Assembly: GCA_022013615.1 (NCBI GenBank)
Contig: JAKLQB010000804.1
Span: 1-5,835 of the forward strand
Reading direction: 5' to 3'
DNA: 5,835 nucleotides
Source: Desulfobacterales bacterium
GTDB lineage: Bacteria; Desulfobacterota; DSM-4660; Desulfatiglandales; Desulfatiglandaceae
The notes beneath the pieces are model-generated. The model did not search any database. It was not told the DNA's origin and saw nothing but the letters and a program-made list of their open reading frames with translations. Below, piece by piece: positions 4,899 through 5,835 of this stretch (position 1 is its first letter; every line of letters begins with the position of its first letter). Both the position numbers and the translations under genes were made by a program.

Positions 4899-5655
4899 TG
4901 AACCTGTGAAAGCCTACAGACATTTTACGAAGCAAAATCATTTATTAAGGGAGCAGTTGATAACTAAACATCTTCCTTATGTGAAACGGATCGTTTACAG
5001 GATTGCAACCAAACTTTCATTTTGCATAGAAATTGATGAGCTAATAAATGCAGGCAATATTGGCTTGATTGAAGCAGCAGAACGATATGACGTTTCAAGA
5101 GGCAACAAATTTATGAACTACGCGGTATATAGAATCAAAGGGGAAGTCTTAAGCGAGTTACGGAATCGAGACTTTCTTTCAAGGTCATATAGAAGGAAAG
5201 TTCGGGAGTTAGAACATACCGATTCAAAGCTCGAGAAGAAATTAGGGAGAAAGGCCAAAGATAATGAAGTATTGAAGGAACTTGGATGGAATCATGATCA
5301 ATTCTATAAAATTAGAGAAAAATCGAGATATTCTTTTATTAGTCTTGAGGAAATAGGATTTTTGTCTAAAAAGGATAAAAAGGACCTCACGGGCTATTTA
5401 GGCAATAATGGCGGTACCAAGGACGCATTGACATTGATAAGGCAGGCTGAAATAGAAAACACTATATTCGGGGCGATTGAGCAATTAGCTGAAAAGGAGA
5501 AACTGGTAATTTCCTTATACTACTGGGAGGAGCTGACTATGAAGGAGATTGGAATAACTTTGGATATATCAGAAGCCAGAGTATCTCAGATTCATTCGAA
5601 GGCAATTAACCATCTGCGAAGTAAACTGGGAAAGGAAATTCTAATAGAGGAGTAA
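4891..5655 (+). CDS. fliA: FliA-type flagellar sigma factor (sigma28)
   Basis: This 254-residue sigma70-family protein has FliA layout and length. Sigma region 2 (about residues 20-95) has HLPYVKRIVYRIATKL, the core-binding DELINAGNIGLIEAAERYD and FMNYAVYRIKGEVLSELR. Region 3 (about 100-175) includes RRKVRELEHTDSKLEKKLGR and ISLEEIG. Region 4 (about 190-246) has LAEKEKLVISLYYWEELTMKEI and the promoter-reading helix ISEARVSQIHSKAINHLR. It would direct RNA polymerase to late flagellar and chemotaxis promoters. Its position after flhG is the classic order. The frame is closed upstream by TGA at 4861, leaving GTG 4891 as the first start; this GTG lies in a repeat, directly after a hairpin, with no spaced Shine-Dalgarno. 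GTG 4906 or TTG 4957 are alternatives that keep the conserved part. Region 2.4 (RNRDFLSRSYRRK) departs from the common RRxDWxPRSVRRK, so promoter preference may differ. FliA is favoured over another small group 3 or sporulation-type sigma mainly by the flhG neighbour. Confidence 0.85.
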   Translation: MNSEPVKAYRHFTKQNHLLREQLITKHLPYVKRIVYRIATKLSFCIEIDELINAGNIGLIEAAERYDVSRGNKFMNYAVYRIKGEVLSELRNRDFLSRSYRRKVRELEHTDSKLEKKLGRKAKDNEVLKELGWNHDQFYKIREKSRYSFISLEEIGFLSKKDKKDLTGYLGNNGGTKDALTLIRQAEIENTIFGAIEQLAEKEKLVISLYYWEELTMKEIGITLDISEARVSQIHSKAINHLRSKLGKEILIEE

Positions 5656-5658
5656 TAC

Positions 5659-5757
5659 ATGGAAATAAGAAAAACGATTATACCTTTCGTATTAGTTCTT
5701 CGTCATCTACTACGAGGATCTTCTTTTCATTTATTGTGTTCTCCTCAATTTTCGTAA
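5659..5757 (+). pseudogene. Short hydrophobic ORF after fliA, probably frameshifted
   Basis: An AGAGGAG ribosome site (5646-5652) lies six bases before ATG 5659 and overlaps the end of fliA, so translation here is well supported. The zero frame reads MEIRKTIIPFVLVL, then becomes arginine-rich and stops at 5755-5757 after 32 residues. Dropping one base near 5698 instead continues as FVIYYEDLLFIYCVLLNF, a better membrane-segment continuation, and that frame stays open to the right edge. The simplest reading is a small inner-membrane protein of the flagellar operon with a one-base frameshift, by mutation or sequencing error. I do not recognise the family. A real 32-residue peptide is the alternative. 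Confidence 0.4.
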
Positions 5758-5786
5758 GCGTTCACAGGTTCAGGGTTCAACGTTCA
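5758..5786. repeat. GTTCA heptad repeat, inverted copy of the fliA-start repeat
   Basis: GTTCA occurs four times (5760, 5768, 5775, 5782) at 7-8 base steps. The reverse complement of 5758-5780 matches 4891-4913 at 20 of 23 positions, including the unbroken CTGAACCTGTGAA. Such TGAACC/GGTTCA heptad runs are common dispersed low-complexity repeats between genes. The remaining bases to the edge (5787-5835) contain a GC-rich stem (GCCGC 5789-5793 with GCGGC 5808-5812) and no recognisable gene apart from the open frame described for the preceding ORF. Confidence 0.6.
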
Positions 5787-5835
5787 GCGCCGCCTCTGAC
5801 CGCCGAAGCGGCCAGTTTGATCGAAAAAGAGACTC

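Overview
The window appears to come from a motile Gram-negative bacterium of moderate to low GC content. A flhG-fliA pair, a histidine kinase with the AAGMAHEINTPTQYVGDN type of H-box, a Phd/PIN module and a HicAB module together resemble Desulfobacterota or Nitrospirota-like genomes. This placement is an inference from protein style only, since there is no rRNA or other phylogenetic marker.

Layout. Positions 1-640 hold no convincing gene, only hairpins and inverted repeats. Positions 641-1660 (minus strand) hold a broken histidine kinase, split by an in-frame amber codon, short of about four residues in the ATP lid and lacking most of its sensor part. A possible eight-codon remnant of a response regulator overlaps its 3' end. 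Positions 1825-2526 hold a Phd-type antitoxin and a PIN toxin (VapC type) with a 4-base overlap, behind a textbook sigma70 promoter and a small palindrome. Positions 2647-3309 (minus strand) hold hicA-hicB, pointing tail-to-tail at phd-vapC; the predicted hicA promoter implies a leaderless transcript. Positions 3310-3924 are mostly non-coding and contain an interrupted REP-like palindrome and two mutually exclusive hairpins. Positions 3925-5655 encode FlhG (MinD-like ATPase) and a FliA-type sigma factor. A short, probably frameshifted membrane-protein ORF and dispersed-repeat sequence reach the right edge.

How it fits together. The right part is the downstream end of a flagellar regulatory operon: FlhG controls flagellar number or placement, and the FliA-type factor would transcribe late flagellar genes. 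The usual partner flhF is not directly upstream. Its place is taken by repeats and by two toxin-antitoxin modules lying between a dead kinase and the flagellar pair, which suggests an insertion or rearrangement boundary. The fliA start codon sits inside a duplicated GTGAACTC sequence directly after a hairpin and has no proper Shine-Dalgarno, so its translation is probably unusual. I see no CRISPR array, tRNA, rRNA, complete insertion sequence or recognisable new defence system.
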